Shown here one piece after another: positions 52,431 to 62,282 of a DNA stretch of 64,000 nucleotides. Position numbers and translations under genes: made by a program. Positions within the stretch are counted from its first letter, which is position 1; each line of letters begins with the position of its first letter. The notes beneath the pieces are model-generated. The model was not told where the DNA came from. It saw only the letters and a program-made list of their open reading frames with translations, and ran no database searches. The stretch covers positions 1,736,001 through 1,800,000 of the forward strand of contig OX244046.1 in the NCBI GenBank assembly GCA_945861085.1, given 5' to 3'. This DNA is from Clostridioides difficile_D. Its GTDB lineage: Bacteria > Bacillota > Clostridia > Peptostreptococcales > Peptostreptococcaceae.

Positions 52431-53009
52431 ATGGGTATAACATTATCAAAAGGCCAAAAGGTTGATTTAACTAAAGGAAATCCAGGCCTTAAAAATATTT
52501 TAGTAGGTTTAGGATGGGACACTAACAAGTATGATGGTGGATTTGACTTTGATTTAGATACAGCAGCATTTTTAACAGGAGCAAGTGGAAGTGTTACTAA
52601 TGATGGAGATTTTGTATTTTACAACAATTTAAAACATACTTCTGGAGCAGTTGAACATCTAGGTGATAACAGAACTGGTGAAGGTGATGGAGATGATGAA
52701 CAAATAGTTGTTGATTTATCTAAGATTCCTGGAGAAATAAGCAAGATTTCTTTTACTGTTACAATTCATGATGCAGCAGAAAGAAGACAAAATTTTGGAC
52801 AAGTAAGTAATTCCTATATAAGAATAGTAGATAAAGATACAAATGAAGAGTTAATAAAGTATGAATTAGGAGAAGATTTTAGTATAGAAACAGCTATAGT
52901 AGTAGCTGAAATATATAAGCACAATGGAGAATGGAAGTTTAATGCACTAGGTTCTGGTTTTGAAGGTGGTCTTGCTGCACTATGTGGAAATTTTGGAATA
53001 AACTTATAA
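52431..53009 (+). CDS. terD: TerD-family protein, copy 1
   Basis: 192 residues of the TerD/CABP family. MGITLSKGQKVDLTK (residues 1-15) and GLGWDTNKYDGGFDFDLDTAAFL (split over about 26-48) are the first Ca2+-binding loops. GDNRTGEGDGDDEQI (about 78-92) is the acidic calcium motif and AAERRQNFGQVSNSYIRI the third signature. These proteins bind Ca2+ and give resistance to tellurite, phage and other stress in Ter systems. It heads the operon after a GGGAGCG ribosome site and sits 38 bp before a second copy. It is presumably cytosolic. Confidence 0.96.
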   Translation: MGITLSKGQKVDLTKGNPGLKNILVGLGWDTNKYDGGFDFDLDTAAFLTGASGSVTNDGDFVFYNNLKHTSGAVEHLGDNRTGEGDGDDEQIVVDLSKIPGEISKISFTVTIHDAAERRQNFGQVSNSYIRIVDKDTNEELIKYELGEDFSIETAIVVAEIYKHNGEWKFNALGSGFEGGLAALCGNFGINL

Positions 53010-53047
53010 TTTCAAATATAATAATAAACTAGAGGGGGATATTTTCC

Positions 53048-53626
53048 ATGGCTATAGTATTAAAAAAAGGACAAAAAATTGATTTAACTAAGGGAAATCC
53101 AGGTCTTAAAAATATAAAACTTGGACTAGGCTGGGATACAAATTCATTTGATAGTGGCTATGACTATGATTTAGATGTAAGTGTTTTCATGGTTGGAGAA
53201 TCTCAAAGAGTTGAAAACGATGAAGATTTTATATTCTATAATAACTTAAAACATCCATCTGGAGCAGTTGAACATTTAGGTGATAATAGAACTGGTGAAG
53301 GTGATGGAGATGATGAGGAAATATTAGTGAATCTAGAGTCAATGCCAAAGCATATACAAAAGATAGCTGTAACAGTTACAATATATGAAGCTGCTGAAAG
53401 AAGACAAAATTTTGGACAAGTAAGCAACTCGTATGTAAGAGTTTTAAATTCTGAAAATGATGAAGAAATATTAAGATATGACTTAGGTGAAGAATTTAGT
53501 ATAGAAACTGCAATTACAGTGTGTGAGATATATAAGTATAATGGTGAATGGAAGTTTAGTGCAGTTGGAGCAGGATTTGAAGGTGGTTTAGAAGCACTTT
53601 GTAGAAACTATGGTTTAAATGTTTAA
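53048..53626 (+). CDS. TerD-family protein, copy 2
   Basis: 192 residues, the same length as the preceding copy and an obvious duplicate: GLGWDTNSFDSGYDYDLDVSVFM, then LGDNRTGEGDGDDEEI and AAERRQNFGQVSNSYVRV. Differences lie mostly in charged loop residues, so metal or partner preference may differ. The ribosome site is GAGGGGG. It corresponds to TerD/TerE-type paralogues in other ter operons; which letter applies is uncertain. Confidence 0.95.
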   Translation: MAIVLKKGQKIDLTKGNPGLKNIKLGLGWDTNSFDSGYDYDLDVSVFMVGESQRVENDEDFIFYNNLKHPSGAVEHLGDNRTGEGDGDDEEILVNLESMPKHIQKIAVTVTIYEAAERRQNFGQVSNSYVRVLNSENDEEILRYDLGEEFSIETAITVCEIYKYNGEWKFSAVGAGFEGGLEALCRNYGLNV

Positions 53627-53650
53627 TTGAGTAAAATATATTAAATATAA

Positions 53651-53679
53651 ATAACCTATACAAATAATGTATAGGTTAT
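53651..53679 (+). terminator. hairpin between TerD copies 2 and 3
   Basis: The perfect 12-bp stem ataacctataca (53651-53662) and tgtataggttat (53668-53679) with loop aataa lies inside the operon. Only a weak T tail follows, so it may attenuate or stabilise the message rather than end it. Confidence 0.55.
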
Positions 53680-53707
53680 ATTGTATAAAATTTTGTGGAG
53701 GTTTAGT

Positions 53708-54337
53708 ATGTCTATTAATTTATCAAAAGGTGATAAAATAGATTTAAAAAAATCAAACCCTGGACTTAGTAATATACTTGTAGGTTTAGGATGGGACCCT
53801 GTACAACAAGCAGGCGGAGGATTTTTTAAATCGTTATTTGGTGGAGGACAAGCTGATATAGATTGTGATGCGTCTGTATTCATGCTTAATCAAGAAGGTA
53901 AATTAAGTGGAATCAAAGATTTAATTTATTTTGGAAATCTAAAAAGTGCCTGTAAGTCAGTTTTGCATACAGGAGACAATCTAACTGGTGAAGGTGCAGG
54001 TGATGATGAACAAATCCTAGTTAATTTGGATAAAGTTCCATCAAATATTCATAAATTATTATTTGTAGTAAATATATACAATTGTGTGGATAGAAAACAA
54101 CACTTTGGCATGATAGAAAACGCCTATATAAGAGTTGAGGACCAAAGTAATAAGAAAGAGATAGCAAAATATAATCTATCTGATAACTATTCTGAAAAAA
54201 CTACTCTTATAGTAGGAGCTATATACAGAAAAGATGGAAGTTGGCAATTTAAAGCAATTGGCGAAGGAACAAAAGATGCGGGTCTTAAAGAAGTAATGCA
54301 AAATTTAGACAGGATTGAGTGTGCATATGGAATTTAA
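53708..54337 (+). CDS. TerD-family protein, copy 3 (with Gly-rich insertion)
   Basis: 209 residues from ATG 53708 after TGGAGG; an upstream in-frame ATG (53681) lies before that site. The TerD core is kept (MSINLSKGDKIDLKKSNPGL, GDNLTGEGAGDDEQI, VDRKQHFGMIENAYIRV). It carries a Gly/Phe insertion QQAGGGFFKSLFGGGQAD (about 33-50) in the first calcium loop region. That form is known in the TerD variants of larger ter clusters. It overlaps the start of the ATPase gene by 11 bp. Confidence 0.93.
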   Translation: MSINLSKGDKIDLKKSNPGLSNILVGLGWDPVQQAGGGFFKSLFGGGQADIDCDASVFMLNQEGKLSGIKDLIYFGNLKSACKSVLHTGDNLTGEGAGDDEQILVNLDKVPSNIHKLLFVVNIYNCVDRKQHFGMIENAYIRVEDQSNKKEIAKYNLSDNYSEKTTLIVGAIYRKDGSWQFKAIGEGTKDAGLKEVMQNLDRIECAYGI

Positions 54338-57086
54338 CAATGATATCAAATATTATAATGTAGATAAAGAAGAAGTGACAACAGACTTATCTGTTAATCC
54401 TGAAAAAGGTTTATCAGAATCAGAAGTCAAGACTAGAAGAGAAAAGTATGGTTTAAATGAATTTACCCCAAAAGAAGAAGGAAGTTTTTGGGATGATTTA
54501 AAGGAAAGTTTAAGTGAGCCAATGATAGTTATCTTGATTATTGCGGCAGTAGTAAGTGCGGTAATTGGGGAAACTCATGATGCAATAGGGATTGTAGGTG
54601 CTATAGCAATAGGTATAGCAATAGGTATGATTACAGAAGGTCGCTCTAAGAAAGCGGCAGATGCCCTTTCTAAATTGACTGAAAACATAGAAGTTAAAGT
54701 ATTGAGAGATGGGGAAGTACATCAAATTTCTAAGAGTGAATTGGTACCAGGTGATATAGTATATATTGAAACTGGTGACATGGTACCTGCTGATGGTAGA
54801 CTTATAGAAACTATAAATCTTAAAGTCAGAGAAGATATGTTAACAGGAGAATCTGATGATGTATCTAAAAAGTGTGATGTAGTAGTTTCTATGGAAGAAA
54901 TAGAATCTAAAGGAGCAGTAGTAGTACAAGAGCCAATACCTGCGAAACAAATAAATATGGTGTTTGGTGGTACACTTGTAGCTTATGGTAGAGGAACTCT
55001 AGTTGTAACTTCAATTGGAGATAGTAGTGAAATGGGTAAAATTGCTCAAAACTTATCAGAAACAGATGAGCAAACTCCACTTCAGATAAAACTTGGAAAC
55101 TTAGGTGGTTTGATAGCCAAAGTTTCTAGTGCAGTAGCAGGATTGTTATTTATATTTATGGTTTTCCAAATGGTAAGTAAAAATGTATTAAATGTAGATA
55201 TGTCTGGAATATTACCATTTTTAGAATCAATAGACCCTGTTAAAACAGCATTTACAGTATGTGTTGCATTGATAGTTGCAGCGGTACCAGAAGGTCTTCC
55301 AACTATGATAAATATGACACTTGCAATAACAATGCAAAAAATGGCTAAAATAAATGCATTGGTTACTAAAAAAGAAGCTTGTGAAACTATAGGTTCTGTT
55401 TCTGTGATATGTTCAGATAAAACTGGTACATTAACTGAAAATAGAATGACTGTAGAAGTTGCATATATTGATGGAAGATATATTGAAAGTTCAGAAGAGG
55501 AAATAAATAGTTATTTTGAAGAAAACTGTATGATAAACTCTACAGCTGATGTAGAGCATAATGATGGTGATATTAAGTATTTAGGAAGTGCTACTGAATG
55601 TGCATTGCTTTTATACTACAAAAACGTAGACTATAGACAAGCTAGAAAGAATTCTAATATAGTAGCTCAAAATCCTTTTACTTCTGATTCAAAGAGAATG
55701 ACTTCTGTTATAGGTCAAGATAATAATCATGTACTATTATCAAAAGGAGCACCAGAAGTCCTACTTGAGCTATGTTCACATATCCAAAGAGGAAAAGACG
55801 TAGTTCCATTAACTGAAAATATAAAACATGAGATTTTGGAAGAAATAAAGAAATTACAAATAAAATCAATGAGAACTTTAGGGTTTGCATATAAAGAAAT
55901 CTCAGAAGCTGAAGAAGAAGCAGCAGTAACTTCTGAAAGTGATGCTATGAATGTAAGTGCAATGGAAAGTAATTTAGTATTCAGTGGATTTGTTGGTATA
56001 AGAGACCCACTTAGAAAAGATGTTATAGAGTCTGTAAATACAGCAAACAAAGCGGGTGTTTCTGTAAAAATGCTTACAGGAGATAATATAAATACAGCAA
56101 GAGCTATAGGTGAAGAATTAGGTTTATTAAAAAATAATATGAGAGTAGTTGAAGCTTCATATATAGATACTTTAGATGATGAAGAGTTAAAGCAAGAGAT
56201 GCAAACTATATCAATTGTTGCAAGAAGTAAGCCAGATAGTAAGATGAGAATAGTTTCAGCTCTACAAAAGAGTGGAGATGTTGTTGCAGTAACAGGTGAT
56301 GGTATAAATGATGCTCCGGCGCTTTCAAAAGCAGATGTTGGTATAGCAATGGGTATATCTGGTACAGAGGTATCTAAAAACGCAGCAGATATAATTTTAA
56401 CTGATGATAGTTTTAGTACTATTGTAAAAGGTATTAAATGGGGTAGAGGAATTTATGATAACTTCCAAAGATTCGTTCAGTTCCAATTAACTGTAAATGT
56501 AATTGCCTTTTTAGTGGCTATAATATCTCAGGTTATGGGACAAGAGATGCCATTTACTACAATACAATTACTATGGGTAAACATAATTATGGATGGTCCA
56601 CCAGCACTAGCATTAGGTCTAGAGCCAGTTAGAGACCATGTATTAAATAGAAAACCTGTTGATAGAAAAGCCAATATAATTTCTAAATCAATGGTGTATA
56701 CAATAGTATTAAATGCATTCTATATAACAGCAATACTAATGTTACAATCTACATTTAACTTCTTAGGAGTTGATGAAGCTCATAAGGGAACTGTAATGTT
56801 TGCATTATTTGCTTTTAGTGCATTATTTAATGCATTTAACTGTAGAGAATTTAATGCAGATAGTATTTTCCCTAACTTTACACACAATAAATTAGCACTA
56901 CAAATAATATTATTAACAGGAATTGCACAAGTAATATTTACTCAGCTATTCCAAGATTTCTTTAACTCTGTAGCTATGGATGTTATGACATGGGTAAAAG
57001 TTCTATGTGTAGCAGCAAGTGTAATTGTAGTTAATGAAGTTGTAAAATGTATAATAAGACTGGTAAAACCAAAAAAGACTGCTTAA
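54327..57086 (+). CDS. P-type Ca2+-transporting ATPase (PMCA/SERCA-like) in the Ter operon
   Basis: 919 residues from ATG 54327 (TTG 54315 is also possible). The N-terminus EKGLSESEVKTRREKYGLNEF is the cation-ATPase N-domain. LTGESDDVSKK, VAAVPEGLPTMI (TM4 ion site, PEGLP), CSDKTGTLTENRM (phosphorylated Asp), LSKGAPEVLL, MLTGDNINTARAIG and GDGINDAPALSKADVGIAMG follow. TM6 NVIMDGP-type residues are seen as WVNIIMDGPPALALGLEP. It should pump Ca2+ or Mn2+ out of the cytosol. Ter operons more often carry TerC in this role. Its coupling to calcium-binding TerD proteins is suggestive. Confidence 0.95.
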   Translation: MEFNNDIKYYNVDKEEVTTDLSVNPEKGLSESEVKTRREKYGLNEFTPKEEGSFWDDLKESLSEPMIVILIIAAVVSAVIGETHDAIGIVGAIAIGIAIGMITEGRSKKAADALSKLTENIEVKVLRDGEVHQISKSELVPGDIVYIETGDMVPADGRLIETINLKVREDMLTGESDDVSKKCDVVVSMEEIESKGAVVVQEPIPAKQINMVFGGTLVAYGRGTLVVTSIGDSSEMGKIAQNLSETDEQTPLQIKLGNLGGLIAKVSSAVAGLLFIFMVFQMVSKNVLNVDMSGILPFLESIDPVKTAFTVCVALIVAAVPEGLPTMINMTLAITMQKMAKINALVTKKEACETIGSVSVICSDKTGTLTENRMTVEVAYIDGRYIESSEEEINSYFEENCMINSTADVEHNDGDIKYLGSATECALLLYYKNVDYRQARKNSNIVAQNPFTSDSKRMTSVIGQDNNHVLLSKGAPEVLLELCSHIQRGKDVVPLTENIKHEILEEIKKLQIKSMRTLGFAYKEISEAEEEAAVTSESDAMNVSAMESNLVFSGFVGIRDPLRKDVIESVNTANKAGVSVKMLTGDNINTARAIGEELGLLKNNMRVVEASYIDTLDDEELKQEMQTISIVARSKPDSKMRIVSALQKSGDVVAVTGDGINDAPALSKADVGIAMGISGTEVSKNAADIILTDDSFSTIVKGIKWGRGIYDNFQRFVQFQLTVNVIAFLVAIISQVMGQEMPFTTIQLLWVNIIMDGPPALALGLEPVRDHVLNRKPVDRKANIISKSMVYTIVLNAFYITAILMLQSTFNFLGVDEAHKGTVMFALFAFSALFNAFNCREFNADSIFPNFTHNKLALQIILLTGIAQVIFTQLFQDFFNSVAMDVMTWVKVLCVAASVIVVNEVVKCIIRLVKPKKTA

Positions 57087-57116
57087 AATAAATTTTTTAG
57101 AAGATAGAAGATAACA

Positions 57117-57148
57117 GACTGGCTCAAAATATGTATTTTGAGTCAGTT
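57117..57148 (+). repeat. inverted repeat after the P-type ATPase gene
   Basis: The arms gactggctcaaaat (57117-57130) and attttgagtcagtt (57135-57148) pair with one wobble around a 4-nt loop. No T run follows, so it is probably a processing or attenuation hairpin. The ctcaaaat core recalls the ends of the dispersed repeat. Confidence 0.5.
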
Positions 57149-57179
57149 CTGAATAAACATTTAAATTGGGAGGATAATT

Positions 57180-58742
57180 ATGGGTGACTCAAAGGTATTT
57201 GAAAAAATATTCTCCAGCCAATCAGATAGAGGAAATTACACTCCTTCAAAAGGATATCTAAGTTATTTTATTTCATATATTGGTTTAGAAGATGAAATTT
57301 TGTACAATCTCGAGATATTTAAGACAAAACAAAATATTGATAGTAAAAAAGATATTGCTTTATTTACTGATGCTATAGCAAATCCTAGTGATTTTGATAT
57401 TATAAATTATTTTAAAAATGGACTTAAAAAATATAGAAGTAGCATGGAAGATGTAGATATAAATATTTTAGGATTTGAAGAACTTGATTATAAAATAAAG
57501 CAAGCAATAGATAGAGTGTTAAAAGATGAAGAAAAAGAATTTACTAATGATAGAGTGAAACAAAATTTTATAGTGAAAATAATGGCATGGATAAAGACAT
57601 ATATCGGTGCTTTAGATATAAATAAAAATGAGGCTCCAAAAATAATATTTTATGGAGATATAAAAAAGCATGAGGTTTATTTACTCTTGATATTGTACTT
57701 GGCAGGCTTTGATGTTTTATATCTTAATCCAAATTCAAAGAGTAATATAGATATTTTAAACTTAAAAAAATACAATATAGAGTTTGAGGAAGCTAACATA
57801 ATAGAAGCAAAAGTTTCTTTTGAAGAAAGGGTTATTTTAGGAGAAAAAATAGATAAAGGTTCTGTAAAAAAAGCTTTTACTGTTGGAGCAGAAGCATCAA
57901 AACGTATAAGTGAAGAATTGCTAAATGATGCAGGATTTATAAAACCTTGGCAACTTCAAGACAGAAAAATAAAAAATTTGCTTCTAAGTTCAACTGTTGA
58001 TGAAATATCAATATACTGGAATCAGCCACTTAAATTAAGACCAGGATTTAAGTTTAATGATACTATCGTAGAAGCTCCCAATTTTCTTTCTAAGATTAAT
58101 GGAATATATAATGATAAAAATGAATATATTAAGTTTTTAGACTTATTAAGAGATTCGGAAAGTTCAACATTTATTGAATTTAATGGAGATATAGATAGAT
58201 TTTCAAAAGAGTTTACAAGAGAAGCTTTTAGTTTATCTTTTTTATTGGATTCAAAAGGTGTCATAGATAAAAGTTCTGTTTTAAATAATAAAGATTATTC
58301 CATATCGACACTAGCATTAAATCAACAAATTATGATTTTAGAAAAAGTGGAGGAATTATTAGAAGGAAGCATGTTCTTGAATGGTCTAAGTGGAGAGGAC
58401 AAGATAAAAGGTCTATTTACAGTACTTCATATGGATAAGAAGTTTGTTCACATGATGAATAATTTTGATTATTCTCTTATAAATCCAAAATTGATTGTAT
58501 ATATGTACAAGAGTATTGTATTTGATAAAGAAATAGTTTTTCTTATGCTTTTACTTAGTAAAATTGGATTTGATATTATTATTCTATGTCCAGGAGGAGA
58601 AAATAATATAGAGAATGTTATAAATAACCAATTGATTGATATACACAGATTGGATAAAATGGTATATGACCTTAAATTAAGCTCAATTGAAAATGATATA
58701 CCTTTACTTAAAAAAATTTTTGGAAAGAGGAGACGATTTTAG
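57180..58742 (+). CDS. YceG-like protein of the Ter cluster
   Basis: 520 residues, cytosolic. The conserved central part (about residues 120-190) has NFIVKIMAWIKTYIG, APKIIFYGDIKKHEVYLLLIL and DVLYLNPNSKSN. A second similar unit near the end (about 425-500; NPKLIVYMYKSIVFDKEIVFLMLLLSKIGFDIIILCPGG, split) suggests an internal duplication of the same fold. Such YceG-like proteins accompany TelA in Ter biosynthetic modules; their biochemical role is unknown. TelA follows with no gap. The same domain is fused to the divergent protease at 50666. Confidence 0.85.
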   Translation: MGDSKVFEKIFSSQSDRGNYTPSKGYLSYFISYIGLEDEILYNLEIFKTKQNIDSKKDIALFTDAIANPSDFDIINYFKNGLKKYRSSMEDVDINILGFEELDYKIKQAIDRVLKDEEKEFTNDRVKQNFIVKIMAWIKTYIGALDINKNEAPKIIFYGDIKKHEVYLLLILYLAGFDVLYLNPNSKSNIDILNLKKYNIEFEEANIIEAKVSFEERVILGEKIDKGSVKKAFTVGAEASKRISEELLNDAGFIKPWQLQDRKIKNLLLSSTVDEISIYWNQPLKLRPGFKFNDTIVEAPNFLSKINGIYNDKNEYIKFLDLLRDSESSTFIEFNGDIDRFSKEFTREAFSLSFLLDSKGVIDKSSVLNNKDYSISTLALNQQIMILEKVEELLEGSMFLNGLSGEDKIKGLFTVLHMDKKFVHMMNNFDYSLINPKLIVYMYKSIVFDKEIVFLMLLLSKIGFDIIILCPGGENNIENVINNQLIDIHRLDKMVYDLKLSSIENDIPLLKKIFGKRRRF

Positions 58743-59879
58743 ATGGGGATAAATATAAATAGTTTTTCAAAAGATAAGAATTCCGTAGAGGTTACTGATA
58801 ATTTGCCTACAACAGTTCAAGAAGAAAATTTCGATATAATGGAATATACAAATAATAAAAAAAATGAACTGAGAAAGTCTAAAGAAGTTGAGGCATTGAC
58901 CTCTCTTATAGAAGTAGAAAATCCAGATACAATTTTACAGTTTGGTAGAAAAGCATCTGAAGGAGTAGCAAGAGTTTCTGATAGCCTTTTAAACACAATA
59001 AAATTGAATAGAAATGAAGAAAATTCTAAAATGTTGGTTCATTTAACTAAAATAATGGACAAGTTTGATTTAGACGATTTTCAAGAAACTAAGGAACCAA
59101 ATTTCGTTCAAAAACTTTTCAAAAAAGCTAATAATGCCATTGAAATGATGTTTCAAAAGTATGAAACATTGGGAGGAGAAGTTGAGAAAATTCAAATTGA
59201 GCTTGAGCAATACGAAAGAGATATAGCACTTTCTAACAAGCAAATAGGAGCTATGTTAAATGAAAACTTTGAGTTTTATAATGAACTCCAAAAATATATT
59301 GTTGCTGGAGAGATGGCAATAGAAGAAATGGATAATGAAATACTACCTTTCTTTAAACAAAAATCAGAGACTAGTGGAGATCAAATGGATGTTGTTAACT
59401 ATCAAGAACTATTAAAAGTTTATGATATGTTAAATCAAAGAGTATATGATTTAAGAATAGCAGAAAATATAGCTATCCAGACAATACCTATGCTTAGAGG
59501 TATGCAACATAATAATTATGGTTTAATTAGAAAAATAAATAGTGCATTTGTTGTAACTTTACCAGTATTTAAACAATGTTTATCTCAAGCTATATTACTT
59601 AAAAAGCAAGAATTGCAAGCAAAATCTCTAAAGGCACTTGATGACAAAACTAATGAATTATTGCTTAGAAATGCACAAAATGTAAGTACTCAAAGTGCAC
59701 AAATAGCTAGAATGGCTGGAACAAGTTCTGTTCAAATAGAGACATTGGAAAAAATGTATAATACTATTAAGTCTGGTATAGATGAAACTATGAGAATAGA
59801 AGAAAACAATAGAGCTTTAATTAAGGATAATACAAAAAGATTGGAAGAATTAAATACGACTATAATTTATAATAAGTAG
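58743..59879 (+). CDS. telA: TelA-family toxic anion resistance protein
   Basis: 378 residues, mostly alpha-helical and probably coiled-coil. It has TelA/KlaA features: IQIELEQYERDIALSNKQIGAML, ENFEFYNELQKYIVAGEMAIEEM (split over about 170-200) and the C-terminal LLLRNAQNVSTQSAQIAR. It is linked to tellurite and other toxic-anion or phage resistance; the molecular role is not settled. ATG 58743 follows the YceG stop directly, with GAGGAG overlapping the end of that gene. A hairpin follows before the next genes. Confidence 0.95.
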   Translation: MGININSFSKDKNSVEVTDNLPTTVQEENFDIMEYTNNKKNELRKSKEVEALTSLIEVENPDTILQFGRKASEGVARVSDSLLNTIKLNRNEENSKMLVHLTKIMDKFDLDDFQETKEPNFVQKLFKKANNAIEMMFQKYETLGGEVEKIQIELEQYERDIALSNKQIGAMLNENFEFYNELQKYIVAGEMAIEEMDNEILPFFKQKSETSGDQMDVVNYQELLKVYDMLNQRVYDLRIAENIAIQTIPMLRGMQHNNYGLIRKINSAFVVTLPVFKQCLSQAILLKKQELQAKSLKALDDKTNELLLRNAQNVSTQSAQIARMAGTSSVQIETLEKMYNTIKSGIDETMRIEENNRALIKDNTKRLEELNTTIIYNK

Positions 59880-59888
59880 TATTATATT

Positions 59889-59920
59889 AAGGGCTAATTT
59901 GTATAAAGTTGGCCCTTTCT
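59889..59920 (+). terminator. hairpin between telA and the lyase gene
   Basis: The stem aagggctaa (59889-59897) and ttggccctt (59909-59917) has one wobble and a short T-containing tail. It may end or attenuate transcription before the biosynthetic module. Confidence 0.6.
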
Positions 59921-59942
59921 ATGTATATGAGGAGGCTATACA

Positions 59943-61019
59943 TTGAAATATTTCGATTATATCTGCAAAGACGATTTGGAGAAAATTTTTTTGAAAGAGC
60001 CAGAAGACTTTAATGCTAAGACTGAAAAAGATGTGTTGAAATATGCACTTGGTGCTTTTTTATACGTTCCAGCTACTCAATATAATATGATTTATAAGAG
60101 TGTTATAGGGGATGTTAAGGGAGTTAGACCATTAGCTATTTGTTTAGAAGATGCTGTTGGTGCAAGTGGAGAGTTAGAGGCTATAGAAAATCTTAAATTA
60201 ATTTTGAAAAATATTAATAATGAGAGCATAACAAATAAAGATGGAATACCATTAATTTTTGTAAGAATAAAAGATGTGGGGCAATTGTTGAGGATTAAAG
60301 AGATTATAATTAAAAATAGTCATACTGTAACAGGAATATTAATTCCTAAAGCAAATTCGGAGTTGATTGAAAACTGCATAGAAGTTTTGGATTCTATGAA
60401 TCTTAAAGATATGTATGTTATTCCAATAATAGAGACAAGCGAATTTATATATAATGAAAAAAAAGAACTGAGTTTTACTAATTTATACAATGCTATTTTA
60501 AGACATAAGTCAAGAATACTCAGCATTAGAGTAGGTCTAACTGATATATTAGGGATGTATGGTATAAGAAGGGATAAGAACTTCTCTATATATAATAATT
60601 TGATTTGTTCTTCGTTTATACTAGACATAATTACATATCTTCAAAGACCAGAATTAGATATACCTATCAGTGGGGGAGTATCAGAGTTTTTTGATATGAC
60701 AAATGAAGATATAAGAAGTAAGTATATAGAAGAAATATTACTAGATAAATATCATGGATTAATTGGAAAAACTGTAATTCATCCAATGCAAATTCAAATT
60801 GTACAAGCATTATCTACAGTATCATATGAAGATTTCACTGATGCCTTGGATATATTGGATAGTACAAATAGCAAATATGGTGTGAGTAAGGGTGTGTTAG
60901 GAGAGAGAATGAATGAAACAAATCCACATTTTTTATGGGCTAAAAAAACATTGATTCTATCTAAAATATATGGTGTATTAAATAAAGGAGTAGACTATGA
61001 AGAATTGCTTAAATTTTAA
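59943..61019 (+). CDS. HpcH/HpaI (CitE-like) aldolase/lyase of the Ter biosynthetic module
   Basis: 358-residue TIM-barrel protein of the CitE/HpcH group. LAICLEDAVGASG (about 62-74) carries the acidic metal-binding motif, and PLIFVRIKD, GILIPKAN, VIPIIETSEFIY and ILSIRVGLTDILG are the following strands. It starts with TTG after AGGAGG. It should cleave or form a C-C bond in an acid or CoA substrate. In Ter clusters this enzyme is placed in a pathway for a nucleoside-like metabolite, which is published inference. It overlaps the PRTase gene by 23 bp. Confidence 0.88.
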   Translation: MKYFDYICKDDLEKIFLKEPEDFNAKTEKDVLKYALGAFLYVPATQYNMIYKSVIGDVKGVRPLAICLEDAVGASGELEAIENLKLILKNINNESITNKDGIPLIFVRIKDVGQLLRIKEIIIKNSHTVTGILIPKANSELIENCIEVLDSMNLKDMYVIPIIETSEFIYNEKKELSFTNLYNAILRHKSRILSIRVGLTDILGMYGIRRDKNFSIYNNLICSSFILDIITYLQRPELDIPISGGVSEFFDMTNEDIRSKYIEEILLDKYHGLIGKTVIHPMQIQIVQALSTVSYEDFTDALDILDSTNSKYGVSKGVLGERMNETNPHFLWAKKTLILSKIYGVLNKGVDYEELLKF

Positions 61020-62235
61020 TTGTGAAATTGACATTACTGATAATCCATTAAATTTAGAACTAAATGATTTTTTAGACATAGGAATAAGAAATAATAGTAA
61101 AAGACGTTTTCTGTTTATATCAAAAAAACTTGGTAAGCATTTAGCATGTAAGCCAAGTGAGATGGATAACTTAGGAAAGTTAATAGCTACAATTTATAAT
61201 GAAAAAAATAAATTAACGTCAAATGGAACTGTTATAGCTTTTGCTGAGACTGGCACAGCTGTTGGGCATAGCTTTTTTGATTACTTATGTGGAGATTATG
61301 AGTTCATTCATACTACTAGAGAAAAGTTTGATGAGTTAGAAAATCTGGAATTTTTAGAGGAACATTCCCATGCAACAGACCAAAATTTATACTTTGAGAT
61401 GCTTAACAACTTTAAATTTGGGGACGAGATAATATTGGTTGATGATGAGATTACCACAGCTAATACATGTATGAATATAATTAGGAAGATTCAAAGTATT
61501 TATCCTAAAAAGAAATATACTATATGCTCCATACTTAATTGGGTAAGTGATGAGAATTTAAGGAAAGTTACTTACTTAGAAAGAGAACTGGGTTGTAAGA
61601 TAGAATTTGTATATTTATTTAAAGGAAATTTTAAATTTAATGTAGATGAAGATGTTATCTCAAATTACAATGATAATTATACTATTAATAAATCAGAAGC
61701 TATTTTAAGTGATAAAGTAAATTTAGTAGTAAATCATATTTATGTTGACTTAGAAGATTATATTGGAAATAAGAAATATGTAAAATATACAGGTAGATTT
61801 GGAATTAATAGAAGAGAACAATCTAGATTAAAAGAAATTGTTAAGAGAGAAAGTAAAAAAATAACTATGGTCAGTAAAGAATCTTTAAAAAATGAAAAAG
61901 AAAAGATTCTATTTTTGGGTACTGAAGAATTCATGTATATACCTATGTTGTTTGCAAAGGAAAAAGAAAATCAATGTGATGTATACTATCATTCAACAAC
62001 AAGAAGTCCAATTATTAATATTGATAAAGATAATTATCCTATTAGGAGTAAGTTTATGTTAAAGAGCTTTTATAATATAGATGTTCAAAATTATATTTAC
62101 AATATAGATAAACATGAATTTTCTAAGTGTTATTTATTTGTAGAGTTGAATAAAAGTGAAAATTCTTATCTAGAATTTATTGATATAATTAAAGAGACAA
62201 GTATAAAAGAATTGACTATAGTATGTTGTAGCTAA
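60997..62235 (+). CDS. phosphoribosyltransferase with C-terminal TRSP domain
   Basis: 412 residues. The PRTase domain (about 20-200) has EIILVDDEITTANTCMNII (about 145-163), the PRPP-binding loop with two Asp and TT. IAFAETGTAVGHSFFDYL binds pyrophosphate. The C-terminal part (about 255-412) contains YYHSTTRSPI (about 329-338), the signature that names the TRSP domain. This pairing is typical of the Ter biosynthetic module. It should join a base-like or acid product to ribose-5-phosphate. The start ATG 60997 has AAGGAG in the preceding gene. Confidence 0.9.
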   Translation: MKNCLNFNCEIDITDNPLNLELNDFLDIGIRNNSKRRFLFISKKLGKHLACKPSEMDNLGKLIATIYNEKNKLTSNGTVIAFAETGTAVGHSFFDYLCGDYEFIHTTREKFDELENLEFLEEHSHATDQNLYFEMLNNFKFGDEIILVDDEITTANTCMNIIRKIQSIYPKKKYTICSILNWVSDENLRKVTYLERELGCKIEFVYLFKGNFKFNVDEDVISNYNDNYTINKSEAILSDKVNLVVNHIYVDLEDYIGNKKYVKYTGRFGINRREQSRLKEIVKRESKKITMVSKESLKNEKEKILFLGTEEFMYIPMLFAKEKENQCDVYYHSTTRSPIINIDKDNYPIRSKFMLKSFYNIDVQNYIYNIDKHEFSKCYLFVELNKSENSYLEFIDIIKETSIKELTIVCCS

Positions 62236-62282
62236 AGTATTTTGGATAATATATCACAATTTTAAGATAGGAGTTGAGTCAT

